Shown piece after piece: positions 1 through 13,269 of a stretch of DNA of 64,000 bases. This DNA comes from Prunella strophiata (lineage: Eukaryota > Chordata > Aves > Passeriformes > Prunellidae): contig JAZBQD010000014.1 in NCBI GenBank assembly GCA_036583965.1, forward strand, positions 55,247,626 to 55,311,625, given 5' to 3'. Position 1 is the first letter of the stretch. Every line of letters begins with the position of its first letter. A model generated the notes under the pieces. It was not told the DNA's origin and searched no databases. It worked only from the letters and a program-made list of their open reading frames with translations. The translations under genes and the position numbers were made by a program.

Positions 1-313
1 TGCTTAGTGTGGCTCCAGCTTGATATAGAATTTGTATGGGTACCTTAAGATGGCTGTCTATTTTATGAAACTGTTCATAGAGAAACATAACAAATTAAGT
101 GAAAACTCTGAAGAGAAAATACTTTTTCCTGTCATTCTGAACACAACACTTAAAAGAGCTGTTACCTGGATATAATCTTAGAAGGGGAAGAGTTTTGTGC
201 CACATCACTTGCATGTATTCAGCCAGAGAAGCATTCTAAAATGAGACTAGATAGTTTGGAGCATAAAAATAATAATTCTCTTGATAATTAACTACTTAGC
301 ACTTCTTAATCAC
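1..313. other. AT-rich unique sequence, no gene seen
   Basis: No open frame of useful length, no recognisable repeat and no promoter-like module was seen in this stretch. It leads directly into the AAAG array. Confidence 0.6.
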
Positions 314-463
<150 letters not shown>

Positions 464-1367
464 ATTTGAAACCCATTATTTCTTGCATACCTTCATCTCT
501 GACTATAAGCAATTATCTAGCACATTTTTGAAATTTCAGTTTAGCACTGCTTGGTGTTTAAAAATAAAAGCCAAACATCCAAAGATCAGTCAGAAGTGTA
601 CAGAACAAACATATAGCTTTTCTTTCTCTTTGTATGTGAGTTCATTCAGTTGGATCTCATATTCCTGTAATAATTTTTGGTCACAATGAGAAAAGTCACA
701 CCTTTTACAGTTTAATTTATGAATGCACCATCTAAAAGTTTTAGAAAGCATTTTTGTAGATTTCATATTCTGTCCTTTTAATACAGAACAACAATAATAA
801 TGAAAAAATGAGTATTAAACTCTTCCTCTAAGCTCATGAAAGCATGCCCAGGTTTAAACCAAAAGAAAGATGCCATTACAGACTAGTAATGTTTTCAGAG
901 AGGATGCATTAGCATTAAAAATAAATATTATGCATTCACATAAAAGCAGAGATCTGTCTACACAGTAAATCACACTTTTAGCTTCGTGATATTCAACAGC
1001 ATGCAAGAAAATGGTAAGAAAAAAGCTTTTACCATATATATATGTATGAGTACACAATGCACTTAGTACTCTTAGGAAAAAAAATATGCTAATGCTCTTT
1101 AGCAAAGCTGGATGAAATTAATTTAGAGGAATGTTGTTCTTTCACTAAAGTGGAGTATGGATAACAGACCACCAGTTAATTTACTAAATCAAGTCCATGT
1201 GAAAAAAACGTTTAGTAGTATGTGTTAATCTATTCCAGGAAACTCATCATTAAAATATATTTAAATACAAACTATCATGTTGATGAATGTTTTTTTCCTA
1301 AAAGGAATTTTTGCAAGAGTGCAAGATATGACTTTGCAAATATTTGTTATAAAAAAAGATGACTAAG
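464..1367. other. AT-rich unique sequence, no gene seen
   Basis: No supported coding region. Short open frames on both strands lack domain signatures and codon bias. No repeat family was recognised. Confidence 0.6.
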
Positions 1368-1400
1368 AAAAAACAAAACAAAACCAAAAAACAACAACAA

Positions 1401-1442
<42 letters not shown>
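1368..1442. repeat. A-rich tract ending in a 41-base A homopolymer
   Basis: An AAAAC / AAC-type A-rich lead-in (1368-1401) runs into an uninterrupted run of 41 A from 1402 to 1442. CR1 elements do not leave poly(A) tails, so this is either an expanded A-rich simple repeat or the tail of an unrecognised retrocopy on the plus strand. The sequence upstream shows no mRNA-like open frame, so simple-repeat expansion is preferred. Confidence 0.95.
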
Positions 1443-1444
<2 letters not shown>

Positions 1445-1499
1445 ACAAACAAATAACAGTTTTATCTGTGGCCAGAATTGTAACACAGTAAATTCTATA

Positions 1500-1825
1500 T
1501 TTTTGCCATTTTTAGTAAAAGGCTTTAGGCTGTTCCCTGAGCTCAGAGCACCAGTTTCAGGGCTGGCTTGGGCTCACCTTTATCAGAGCTGGGCTGGGCT
1601 GGTTTCAGCTCCTGTCTCAGGTCCAAGTGTCTGTTGCCTCCCCTGCCTGAACCTGGACTGTGCCAGTGCCTCCATGGGGAGGGTCTGGCAAACCCAGGGC
1701 ATTCCCATGTCTGAGCATGGGGAAATGGTGAGGGTTATGCTCGCCCCTCACCTAGGATCAGCCAGGAAGCATCAGCCAGAGGTAAGGAAGCACTTAAAAA
1801 GATTTACTAGCATATCAAGCTGAAG
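1500..1825. other. GC-richer patch, unassigned (possible old repeat)
   Basis: This stretch is clearly more GC-rich than its surroundings and contains short internal duplications such as GCTGGGCTGGGCTGG. A plus-strand frame stays open from the upstream poly(A) through to about 1823, but its N-terminal part is poly-Lys from the A run and the rest matches no domain I know. It may be a decayed transposable-element piece. I could not assign a family. Confidence 0.3.
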
Positions 1826-4800
1826 AGGAAAGATGCACCCATCTTTGCACACTAATCTCACATGCACTTCATAAATGACCTGTTCCTCCTGGAGAGACTT
1901 TTGATGTTCCAAACCCATTAAAACCTTTCCATCCTGCAGCTCATGAGGCATAATGAAGTCCTGACCCCAGATCCCAAAGACACACTGAAAGGATGACAGT
2001 AAGGCCAGGTAAAAGGGGTAGATCCTAGCCTGTTCACATATGAGGACTTAAAAATGTTATTGCTATTTTTTAGACTGTTGAACTGTTAAATAGTTAACTG
2101 GATTAACAATAAGATCATACACAAATATATATTTTCTTCGTGTTTGTTTTTAAAAGATTTTGAGTGTAATAGATAAACTGCTTGAGAACAAAGCTGGGGA
2201 GTTTTTTACTGTTTTCACACTTTGACTAAAATAATCTGCAACCATCACATGAAAAATTAAAATCTTCGAACATAAAAATTAATTAAAGTTGTAGTTAGGT
2301 AACAGCACAGCGGTTTTCCTGAGCTTTGCTCTCATGCACTGCTTGTATCTGAAGATTTAGCAAAATTTTTAAATTTTTTTTTGGTCAAGAGCTGTCTTCC
2401 CAACACACATTGACCACTGAAATACAAAGTTAGGAAGGCAGATAGCTAAGATATCTAGGTCAACAGAACATGCATGTGGCATCACAGGAGCAAATGTGAA
2501 CCTGTGAATGAACTTGACTATCTGCTTGTCCTTTAATACAGGGTAGAGGAATCTGTCCATCATTGCACTTAATAGCTTTGCCGAAATTTCTTTTACTGGA
2601 AGGAAAGAAGGGAATGTTACAAAAGAGGAGGAAGGAAATAAGGGAAGAAGAAAGATGGGAGTTCTGTGCAGCATGTGATGGTTTGCTGTAACATTGTTAT
2701 GAACAGGCTCACTCCATTAATAGTCTTCCTAAGCCAGAGGTCTCTTGGTGAATATTCTGTCGTGATGATAACAATAAGGTGTAAAAGTACTTCTCTGACA
2801 TACCTACACAAGATTAGTCATATGTCCTGCAGGATATTCAGTAGTGGAATTTAACAACAATGAACTTTATATGTCACAAGGGACCTGCATAAACCTACTT
2901 CAGCATGAATCAAGCCCACAGTTTTTATTCTAGCCTTAAATAATACTGTAATAGTTTTAACCTAGAGTGCTCTGATTCCGATAAAAAGCATGGGAAGTTG
3001 TGTTTTGCAACGTGTGTGGGTTTTATTGCATTTGTTTTAAATTGAATGGGTGAATGCAAGATATGAATAGACATACTTATTTTACCTTTTCTTTGTCTCC
3101 CACTGCAAGCAAAAATTCACCTCTTATCCTCTTGTATTTTGTGAATAGGTATGCCCTCTCAAAAGCCCTTCCTTACAAACTATTCCCAGTGGAATCTCAT
3201 GAGTGAAAAAAAGGCTACAGACTGAAACTTTATATGCTTTAACTAGACTGGAATAATTCCATTACTATTTATCTGTTTATTAATGTCATAGAGTTAAGCT
3301 CTGTTATCATTAAGTACTTGTCATTATAATGAGACTTCATGGAAAAACAGTTGGACATTCAAGTCAGTTTTTCAGAATGATACTCAGACAAAAGATAGGC
3401 TTTGACAGAATGAAAAACAATTATAGCTAAAATTTCACAGGTTTTGGGAAAATATTTATCTGTCCTGTTGTTTTGCTTCCTTCCTTTCATGAGTTTGATT
3501 ATTTAAAGACAGCATTTTCAACATAAAAATTCTTTAAAAGAAAAGTATATCAGAAAGATAAAATTTTCCCAGTCATGTTATGAGTTATGATACAACCTGT
3601 AACTTAATGATTGCATTTGCTGCTGCTGTCAGTGTGTGTAATGGACAATGTCCATTAAATAGCAGGTATGTAGTTGCTATCTATTTGTTGTCCACTGCCT
3701 CTCCCTGTCTCAATGAGATTTAGATATCTATATTCAAAACCAGGTTTGAAGAGACAATTTTTAATATATCGTGGACATTTTTTTTGCCACATGTAAAGAT
3801 AAATTCTCTTTGGCTATTAGTGACTTTATTTCATTACTGTCTTATGAGAAGAATGTGTGTTATTTAAATTTTACAGATGGAGAATGGGTATATATGGAAC
3901 TTAAGGTTTACATATTCATTGGTGACATATTAGGTAAGGTAAATGTCATGCATGAGTATATATTTCCAATTACTAACATGCAAATTATTGTTACTCTGTA
4001 GTGTATGCCAAACCCTGCTATCAGTCTCTTATCTGGCTTTTTGCCAGTGCAAGTGCTTACTTTCTAGTAAGGAATTCAGTCTACACCAAGACTTAACATA
4101 TTTCAAATAGCTTGATCATAGTTGCATATGCTGTGAAGTAGCAAATAGAAATAACATGTTAATTAATTTTGTAATTTCTGTGGATAACACACTGTAGCTC
4201 GTAGCTGTATTGAGCCTTGCCTAACAGATCCTCATTCTCAATGCAAATCCCACACTCTGTGGAAATACAAATAATAGTATCATGTATGAAGCCACAGAGG
4301 TTGCACAGATAACAATGCACACCCAAAAATAATAAACTAAGCATGAGAAATTCAAGGAGTCAAACAGTTTCAGAGCAGTCAAAAAAATCAAAATAAATCA
4401 TGCAGGGGTAAACCCAATTCTGGATTCAACAGGGAGATGAAGTAAATCTCAGTTCTAATTCTATTTATGTTTTACTGTAAACACTAACTGGATTTTGAAG
4501 AATTAGATTTTAAAGAAAATGAAGAGTAAAGCCTAGAACCTTGATTATTTCTCAGCCTCTGAATACAAGCTAACAAGTCAGAAGACTATATTTATTCTTC
4601 AATCATTTTCCAGGCTTGTAAAGTCCTATGCCAAGGGATGTGCAAAGGAGCTGAAAGCACCAGCTTACCTCTGACAAATAGGAAATTTTCACAGAATGTG
4701 AGATACATAGATCAGGTCTCCTGACATGGCTGTGAGAATTTAATAACCACTGGGTTAAGGGAAAAAAAGTCTCCTTCAGCTGCATGTCAGAGGCAGGTCT

Positions 4801-5336
4801 GTAATTCCTCCTGCTAGAGCAGTCATTGGCTTTTGCCCTTAGCAGAGGGCTCTGTGTGCTCACCTCTTACACAATTTACTACAACTTTACACCATGCATC
4901 AGGAGGGTGACCCCAGGACAGAGGATGAGAGTTAGACCCAATGTGAGGCACCTAATTCATGCCATACAAGAATCCTAAGAGTCTAACACTCCTCTTTGGT
5001 TTCCTGTTTTAACTCTTTATCACTATCTAGTCTAAAACTGAAATCAGCAATTCTCTGCTCTGCTGATTCCAACGGGAATATTGCCAAGGGATCTATAACC
5101 CCAGCCAAAGGGTTTTTGAAGACTTTTCATCAGCTTCAAAAATTTGGGCTCATCCCATTTAGAAATCATTTCAATGGGATATACAAGTCTGTGTAAGACC
5201 TTCTTTGCACAATGGTCTGAAACTCCTAAGTGCAAAACTTGTATGAAATATCCAGTCAGAAGTCCATTTTCTGTCTATTATGAAATAAATGGTAGTACTG
5301 TGAAAATAATTTAAAAATAGGAAAGTAAAAGGGAAG
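1826..5336. other. AT-rich unique sequence, no gene seen
   Basis: About 3.5 kb without a supported gene, RNA gene or recognisable mobile element. All open frames are under about 105 codons, with no family signature and no consistent splice-site context. Confidence 0.55.
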
Positions 5337-5384
5337 AAATAAAAAAGAAAAGAAAAAAGGAAATAAAAAAGAAAAGAAAAAAGG
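5337..5384. repeat. 24-bp purine-rich tandem duplication
   Basis: A 24-base unit (AAAT, then AAAAAAGAAAAGAAAAAAGG) occurs twice head to tail with no mismatch, at 5337-5360 and 5361-5384. It sits inside a longer A/G-rich tract spanning about 5310-5395. Confidence 0.9.
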
Positions 5385-5395
5385 AAAAAAAAAAG

Positions 5396-8300
5396 CTTTA
5401 TGTGCATAAATTTGAGACCAATGTATCATGATTTACTGCTTTAATTGATTTCACCTGTAACATTTTCAATGCTGCAATAGAGAGCATACTAAAGGAGAAA
5501 GAGATTTCTTAAGAATTTAGGGCCATATTCCAAATATTTTCATTTTATAAAGTCATTTATAATTCTCCAAAGGGCAGAATTATACTCAAATTTTAGAGGT
5601 ATTTTCTCATTTAATGTTGTATTGCTTGAATATTATAGATACATATGGTTGAATAGAAAATAAATATTAAAGCCACACTTCTCATCCTTTCCACCATTCA
5701 TGTAGCATTGTCAGCAGATTATTTCAGAATTAATTATTTGAGGTTCATACAAAATAAATTAATGAAACTAGACCCTTTTTATCTGTTCTTTCTGAGATTA
5801 TTTTTTCCACCAGGAAAAACAATTTCTCATTAGTGAGCTAAGTAATAAACAGTGCCCAGATTAAGAGGAAATAGTGTAAAAGGTTTTCTATATTTCTCAG
5901 TTCATCTTTATTTTTTCTGTTGATAACTTCAATTTAATGATACTTTGAGATAAATCATGGAGCAAAAACTGTCCTATCTGACAAACAGCAGGAAGTATTA
6001 ATGGGCCTGCTATTTAGAAGCAGCAAGAATTCTCTATAAATGACCTTTTTTTACATGTTGGGAATTGAGCCCTCAGTATGTCCTTGATAAATGAAAAATA
6101 CCTCTGGCATGAGGATACCAACAAGCAGTGCCTCAGATATTTTAAATTATAATTGCTACAGCAGGCCATCTTACAACAGAATGATGACCAAAATCTGTAA
6201 TCAGCTTTATAAACAACATGTTACACGGGTATTTGACAACTACTTTTATTTTAGCACTTCATAAGAATCATTTGCTTTTATTAGATGGCTGCCTTCATGG
6301 GGTAAAAAGGAAAATCCAGGTATACAACTCCATCATTCTTCTTCTGAAGCCACTTTAGATTAATAGGACCCTGGTGATTTTATATAATTTACCAGTCAGC
6401 CACTGGAAACTTCATAAGAACTTTTCCCTAGGGAGCTGCTGGATGCTGAACTGCTGAGTCTGATAACTAACAGTACACTACTAAGTGGATGAAAGAGGTA
6501 GAATTAGATGAGAGCATTTACAACACCATTTGGTCCTTGCTGTTTTGCAACAAGAAACCCTGTTGTGCCCATTGTGTGACATCATGGAGAGAGAAGATAC
6601 ATATTTACAGAGGTACCTGTTCATTCATGAGCCAGTGCTGCTGCCTGCATGCCCATCTGAGGAAAAAACTACAATCAACTACATCAACTACAACATTTTA
6701 GGCTTGTAAAAGCTTGCAAAGGTAGTGAAAGAGCAGAATGGATTTTAACTTTCTGATTTGCATGCCAAGAAAGATTAAAAAAAAAATGAAGACTGAGAAA
6801 TTTTGTAACTTATATATATCTGAAAGTCTATGAATATAACAATTCAGACACAAATTTGATATAGTAGTGGTTATTTCAATGAGAATTATATGTGAATCTT
6901 GGAATTAATTATTTTTAAATGCCATTTATTGTTTGAATTGCAGCAAGAAGTTAAGTAGTGATATATCTAATTTTAATTAGATTGCAATTGAATTTGTGGT
7001 TTTCTATCAGAAAGCAATCAAGAAGCACTTGATATGACAGAAATCCCCTTGGATTTTATGGCCACCTCATAATCCCATTCCAGTATAGACTAAAGGATGC
7101 TGTTATGTCACAGCCAAACTGGATGTATACCTCTTTATTTGAGTTCAGAATGCAATGTCAGACATAATATAGAGTAAGAAGGAATCATTGAGCATTCATG
7201 TATTTCAGAAAATATAATCCAAATCCAAATAAAATAGTGTCTTTAAACCTGTTCATAATATGTCACCTTTGGCACTTGATATCAAAATCAACTATTGAAA
7301 TACTTGCCTTTCCAGTGCAGAACCAGTATCTTCAATTATGTAGAAAAATACAAAAGAAGTTTGTTTAAGCAACAGTATTAACTTATTGAGTGTGGGGTTT
7401 TTTTGTAAATATTTTCTGTGAGCTGTATCATTGATCTCAGTCATTAGACTTGTAAATGTTAATTGTATTATTACTCTGAAATGAATAGGCTTAAGTTAAG
7501 GTTTTTATATGTGACTTCCTTAAATTGATAACATTCATTTTTGGTCTACAAAATTTCAAAACTTTTACAGAATTCACAACAAGTATATTATACCATAGGT
7601 CTGACTGCAGCCCTATGTCACATTTCTCATTAATCTTACCCATTCCTTGTAACCATGAGAAATAATCCATGCTTCTAGTTGATTGGGAATTTTGCCCAGC
7701 ATCTGTGGTGAAAATTCTACAGGATGTAACCTTTTGTTTTTAATCTTGTCTGTAAGTTAATGTTGAAAGTCCCTAAAGCAGGACAAAGAACTTGTGTGGA
7801 ACACATGATGTAAATACATGAAGGTTAGAAGTGGAAACAAGTTCACATGAGCTTATTGACCAGAAGTCTCTGCCACCATGATATATAGCTTTAGAATTGA
7901 ACTCTATAGATCATCTCAATTTCTGTCACTGTGGAGTTCAAAGCTTTGCAGGTCTCTTGTGGAAAGAAAGACATAACCCCTTAAATCTATGTAGCTGAGA
8001 CATGGATGTTTCTCATTCAGAAAAATGACCCTGGGATAAAAATGGAAACAAGATACAATTGCTCATCTCAAGAGGTTATCTCAGGGCCCACAATGTGAAA
8101 TAGATTTTTTTAAATATTTTTTTTTTTTGCTAAAAAATAACAATAAATTTATTAGTGTACATACTTTAATGAATTTATATCATATGTTATTTATAGCACT
8201 CCTATTACAAACAACATTAAGGGGTAAAAGTGTTGCAAGAAGCCTTCTCATTCAGATTAGGGGAATAAAACATCTGTGACATTGCCCTTAAAAGCCTTAT

Positions 8301-11300
8301 CACAACACTTGTGTCACAAGCTCACGCTTGGTGTCTGCATAGAAATGTGTTGTAATAAAAGTTTCCAAATAGTAGGAATTTGAGACTTGCTCACATTCTT
8401 TATTGTAGGACCATGATCCAACACATTTTTAGAGCTAGTCTTCATTTTTGCTGATTTGTTGTTTTAATAAAGTTCCAAAACCTGGGAAGAACTTATCTCT
8501 TTGGTACATCAATCTGTATATGTGAGTTACAGACATACATTTACCACTGAGAAATTACACATTTAGCCTGGTAGGCCTCAGTAAAGTAACATAAGGTTTT
8601 CTGATATTAGCTTTCATGTGGATATGGTAAATATGAAAAATTCATTTGCTCTCCATAGCTGCCATATTTCAGGTAGAATCCAGGGAGCCCATGATTTACA
8701 TACACACTTTAATTTCTGAATAGTGACTTTAATTAGAATTATAAACTCAAAGCCAGTGATAAAAGGGATAGCATAGCTTTCCCCTCCATATGCTCTTTGG
8801 ATCAGTCCTACTTGCACTAATATCAACATCAGAACTCCTGTTGATTTTCCTGAGAGAGACATGGGCCCCATTTACTGCACACTCAAGACCCTAAAGGATC
8901 TTTTAAAGCCTTCAATAAACCAAGCCCCTGTTGTACTGTGGCTGTTTAATTCTGTTAGAATTATTCTCTGAGTAGCACTACACTGCAAAACATCTTCTTT
9001 TTTTATTTCAATTTCTTTTTTCTCATACCATTTTATTGCTTTTAAACTTAAATTCCCTTTTCTTCATCTTTCATAATCAGCTCCAATGTCTTCTTAGGCT
9101 AGCACTCAAATTTACTGAGAGGGCAAGCAGCATTCAGTGAAACAAGGGCAAACAAAGGAGTAGAATATGGGAATAACTGGGAAAATACATGCTAATTCAA
9201 ATAGTTTTAAATTATTCAGATGAATCTACTTTCATTTTTATATGGATCTTGACACTAAATACTTGACTTAGCTGAATCTTATGGTCATCTCACTTTCAGT
9301 AGTTTAATATACCTTAACAGTGATAGCATTTCCCCTGAGAGGCAAAAAACCAAAACCACACAGAGATAAATCACTGAAGTTTGGAAATAATTAACATTTT
9401 AATGTTTTTATGAAACAAAATTAGTCTTCAAATATACACATTTTATCAAGCAAAATAAGTATTTACCAAATCTTATTTCCTCAACTATATTGATTAGTAG
9501 CAAAAATAATAAAGAACTCATATATACCCAGGCACATAGCTGTAAAAACAAAAATGAGCATTTGTTGAACCACATGTGTTGTGTATGTATATACATTCTG
9601 TCCCCATAATGCTCCTTCCTTTGCAGTTTATAGCTCCATCTGCAAATTGTCCTCCAAATACACAGTATGTGGCATGACATAACTGTCAATTCTCTTCTCC
9701 AGATGCTCAGAAAAGGGCAATGAATACTGGAGAGAGAGTTAACTTGAAATGCCTAAATTCCTTTGGAGGAATATAACTGAAAGGACTTGACAGTACATTC
9801 CTGATTAGACCTTTCCACCTGAACCCATTCTTCATTCTCTTTCTGCTGGCAATGGCTTTCATTGTAAGGGGATGGCTTTGTGCAAGCTACTTTGTAGAGC
9901 TAGTGAGCAACTAAGGCAAGCTGTGCAGCTACTGTGAAGTGCACAAAATTATAGTCTATTAAAATATGTCTCCATATGGGATTAGCTGAATGATAATTAA
10001 GCCTTCCTTGCTTCTAGATGACAAAAACCTGTCAGCAGCTCTGGATCACTATTTTTAAAGTGGTTTGTAGAGTGTAGAGTTGCAGAGCTCCATCCTTTTG
10101 TGAGATGCATTCGTTTCCTGTCTGGATCAGGGATCAGGGACCTTGGCCATTTGAACTGAAACACACACTGTATTGACACTTGCAATATTTTTTTTCCAGA
10201 AACAGGGTAAGACCTGGAGAGATGGTTAGTGAAAGAGAACACAAAACAAAGCCACACAGCAGGAATGCTACAAAGCACTCCACAACTGCATGAAATACAG
10301 TTGTGCTTGCTGATGCAGTCTGGCAGGATGAGACTGCATGTTACTACAGCAATATTTCAGAAGGCATATATCAGTCCTGTGTTCTTAGGTCATCTGCTCC
10401 TGCTCCTACACTGTGCTCCATAAAAAATGTTCCAAAGGGGAGCCAAAGTTTTTCAAATATACCTTGGTTTAACTATAAATGCAGGGAATGGCAACCACCT
10501 GTGTGCCACTGCTCCAGCTGAGGTATTTAACCTGGAACCACAGTGACTGACAAGGGGTGAAACTACCAGGGCAAAATCCTTAAAAAGATTTATCTAATCC
10601 TGAAATCTGTCTCTGACACAAGCTGCTGCATTAAGAAGTGCCTTAATTTTGTTAAGTTCATGAACAAGAGTAGTCATTTCCTTGAATATTTTTTTTTTAC
10701 ATTACAGGACATAAGAATACACATCTTAGGAGCTGAAAAGGCTGTTTTATAGTTTCAGCTGTGATGAGTTTCAGTAATGCTATAAGAAGTTGTTGGGGTT
10801 TTTAGCCACTTTTTGTTATTCAAAGCATATTATCTTCTTGAAATGTCTGCTAAGATTTATTTTTCTCCATTTCATCTAATAACACTTCAAATTAAATTCT
10901 CTTTTAAAGAAAAATGCTTCTGAAAAATAAATAATATTTTATGACATAAACCCTGATATCACTCATTTACATCACTTAACAAAGTGTTATGCAATTGGAA
11001 CCACTGGGTCTGAGAGGAAAAGCCAAGTCAATGTCAATGATTCTCTTTCTACTCTCAGGCTTCAACAATTATCTGATTTTCTGTAAATATAAAACTATCT
11101 TGTTCATCATATAATGTCCAAGTATTATCTTCAAAGATTAAGAATAAAATGTCCTGAAACTACTAGCAATCTGCACAAAGTACTGTCACCTTCAACAGGT
11201 CCACTTTCATGTGATGAAATAGCATGATGGGTCAGTATTCAGGTTTGACAGTTTTATTGCAGTTTACAAAAATATTGTTATCTAATGTAATTTGTCTAAG

Positions 11301-11330
11301 TTTCATGAATATGTGAAAGCTTGTTGACAT
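5396..11330. other. AT-rich unique sequence, no gene seen
   Basis: Nearly 6 kb of AT-rich sequence. I saw no coding exon, LTR, LINE 3' end or structural RNA. There are short homopolymers, for example the T run near 8119-8128, and scattered AATAAA hexamers of the kind AT-rich DNA produces by chance. Confidence 0.55.
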
Positions 11331-11388
11331 TTTCTGCACAATATATGTTAGCAAATCTGTTTCTGCACAATATATATTAGCAAATCCC
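11331..11388. repeat. 29-bp tandem duplication
   Basis: A 29-base unit beginning TTTCTGCACAATATAT occurs twice, at 11331-11359 and 11360-11388. There is a G/A difference in the middle (ATATATGTTAG against ATATATATTAG) and slight divergence at the 3' edge. The high identity points to a fairly recent local duplication. Confidence 0.9.
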
Positions 11389-13269
11389 TCTCTAAAATCT
11401 TGAGGAATAGTTATCTTCATTTTATGGTGATATTTATTTGAAAGATTTTGATAAAAAAGGAACAATAAAACAAGCTATTTTTGCATAGCAGGTGAAAACA
11501 CAAGGCAAAAATAATGTGCTGATCCTTTGGGATTGGTGTGATGGTAATTGCACCCCCATAAGTTTAATTTTGGGAATCCTTTCAGTCACTGCAATTCACT
11601 TTAACAAGTTCATTCATTCAGTCTTAAATGTTTCAGTGCTCGATGCCCTGTGATTAGCTCTGCTTTCTTGTGTATGCAAAAGGGAAGAGCAGTCAAATAA
11701 TTTGAAGCAGGCTACAAGACTATTGACATATGCATTGATGTTACCCATGACAGGATAGGCTCTAGTGATGGTAATCCACAGGAGGCAGCACACAGCACTG
11801 AATAACATAAACCCCACTAAGCTGAAAACAGTGCTAGAATTCAAACCAACCTAATTCAATCAAATACAGCTGTGCTACCGACTGTCCATTGACCATCTTT
11901 TGGAAGACTCATTAGAAACAAACAAAATTATGGTTATCATGTGGTTTTTTAACATTTGATTCTGTCAGTATTCATGTTATTAATCAATCATGTCTATTAT
12001 ATAGTTTTTAATAAAAATATAATGCCAAGAACACCTGAGGGAAGTTGAAAATACATGTTGCTTTTTGCAATATATGTAACAAAGTGCTGTTTCACACTGT
12101 GAATACTCAAGCTGGGTTTCAGTGCTGTTTCTTAAGAATTAGAAAACCTAAAAAAACTGGAATGCCTTACTGTGAAGAAAGAGAGAGAAAGAGAGAAAAA
12201 GGAAGGAAGAGACAATTTTTCTCCTTTTCTGTATGAGAAATGTTCCCATCTACAAATGACAGGTATGTGCATTATAGAGAAACCCAGAGCATATGACCTG
12301 TGCCCAAATGTTTCAGTCATATAGAATCCAGTATTATACTCCCATTATTGACCTTAACTGAAGGTACATCCTTCAGTATGACACTGATGGTAGTGATAGA
12401 GAATGGGGAGTCTTAAAAAGATTTGTTAAGATGATTTGGTCATGCTTGTCAAATCTCAGGCTCATTTAATTATTTTTATATTTTACATTTAATCCTGGCA
12501 TGTTTTATGCTGAATGCTAGGATGGAAGACTGTGATACAAATTTAACCTTGTGCAAGATGGCCCAGCCCTGCAGAGGCTGGCAGTGTTTCCTGAACCATG
12601 AGTGTGTATGTGTGATTGGTACTCACTTTGCCTCATAATGCTGTCAGTTCTCCAGTGTTGCTCAAGTGTGACTGCAAAATATGTCCTAAAATTTTGGAGA
12701 AATAATCTGTTCATGTGCAAAAATATGTGGAAAATCAAGAACTAAACCAAATTTTAAGCCCTTGGAACCTTGCCACCAGCATCAGATCTTTGGTAATTCA
12801 TTTGAGTAGAAAATTCTTTTGTTTTGGCAGTTAATTTGCATGGTAGGAGAAATTGGATAATTACATTCAATGTCTCCCAAGTTATTTACTGTTGAAACAG
12901 ATTTTTTTCCAAATATCAGTGGTTTTAGATGCTATCATAAATTAAGAGTTTCTTAACACACAAAAAATTCAAATGTTAAAACTGTTTAATAAAAGCTTTA
13001 GTATATTAATTTAATAGAATTTTCATCAGCCAGTGTTTCCAAAAGAAAATAAAATCCTGCCAAATGTAAGCAGTATAGGGGAAGATATGCTTATACAGAA
13101 ACAATTTTCACATACCTGTCTTTAACATTCATTACCTTTCCCTATGAGCCTCTCTTTATTACAGCAAAATAGATCATAAACAGACACTATTTCAGCCTTA
13201 CTCAAAAATCATAAAAAATTGGTTTAATCAAAATCAGCCTTCCATAACTAAAGAAGGAATATGAATCAG
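11389..13269. other. AT-rich unique sequence, no gene seen
   Basis: No supported gene or repeat. A short purine tract (GAGAGAAAGAGAGAAAAAGG) lies at about 12180-12210. Confidence 0.55.

Noticed and set aside
1359..1823. 154-codon plus frame starting in the poly(A) tract
   Set aside because: The first part is poly-Lys from the homopolymer, and the rest shows no domain, codon bias or start context.
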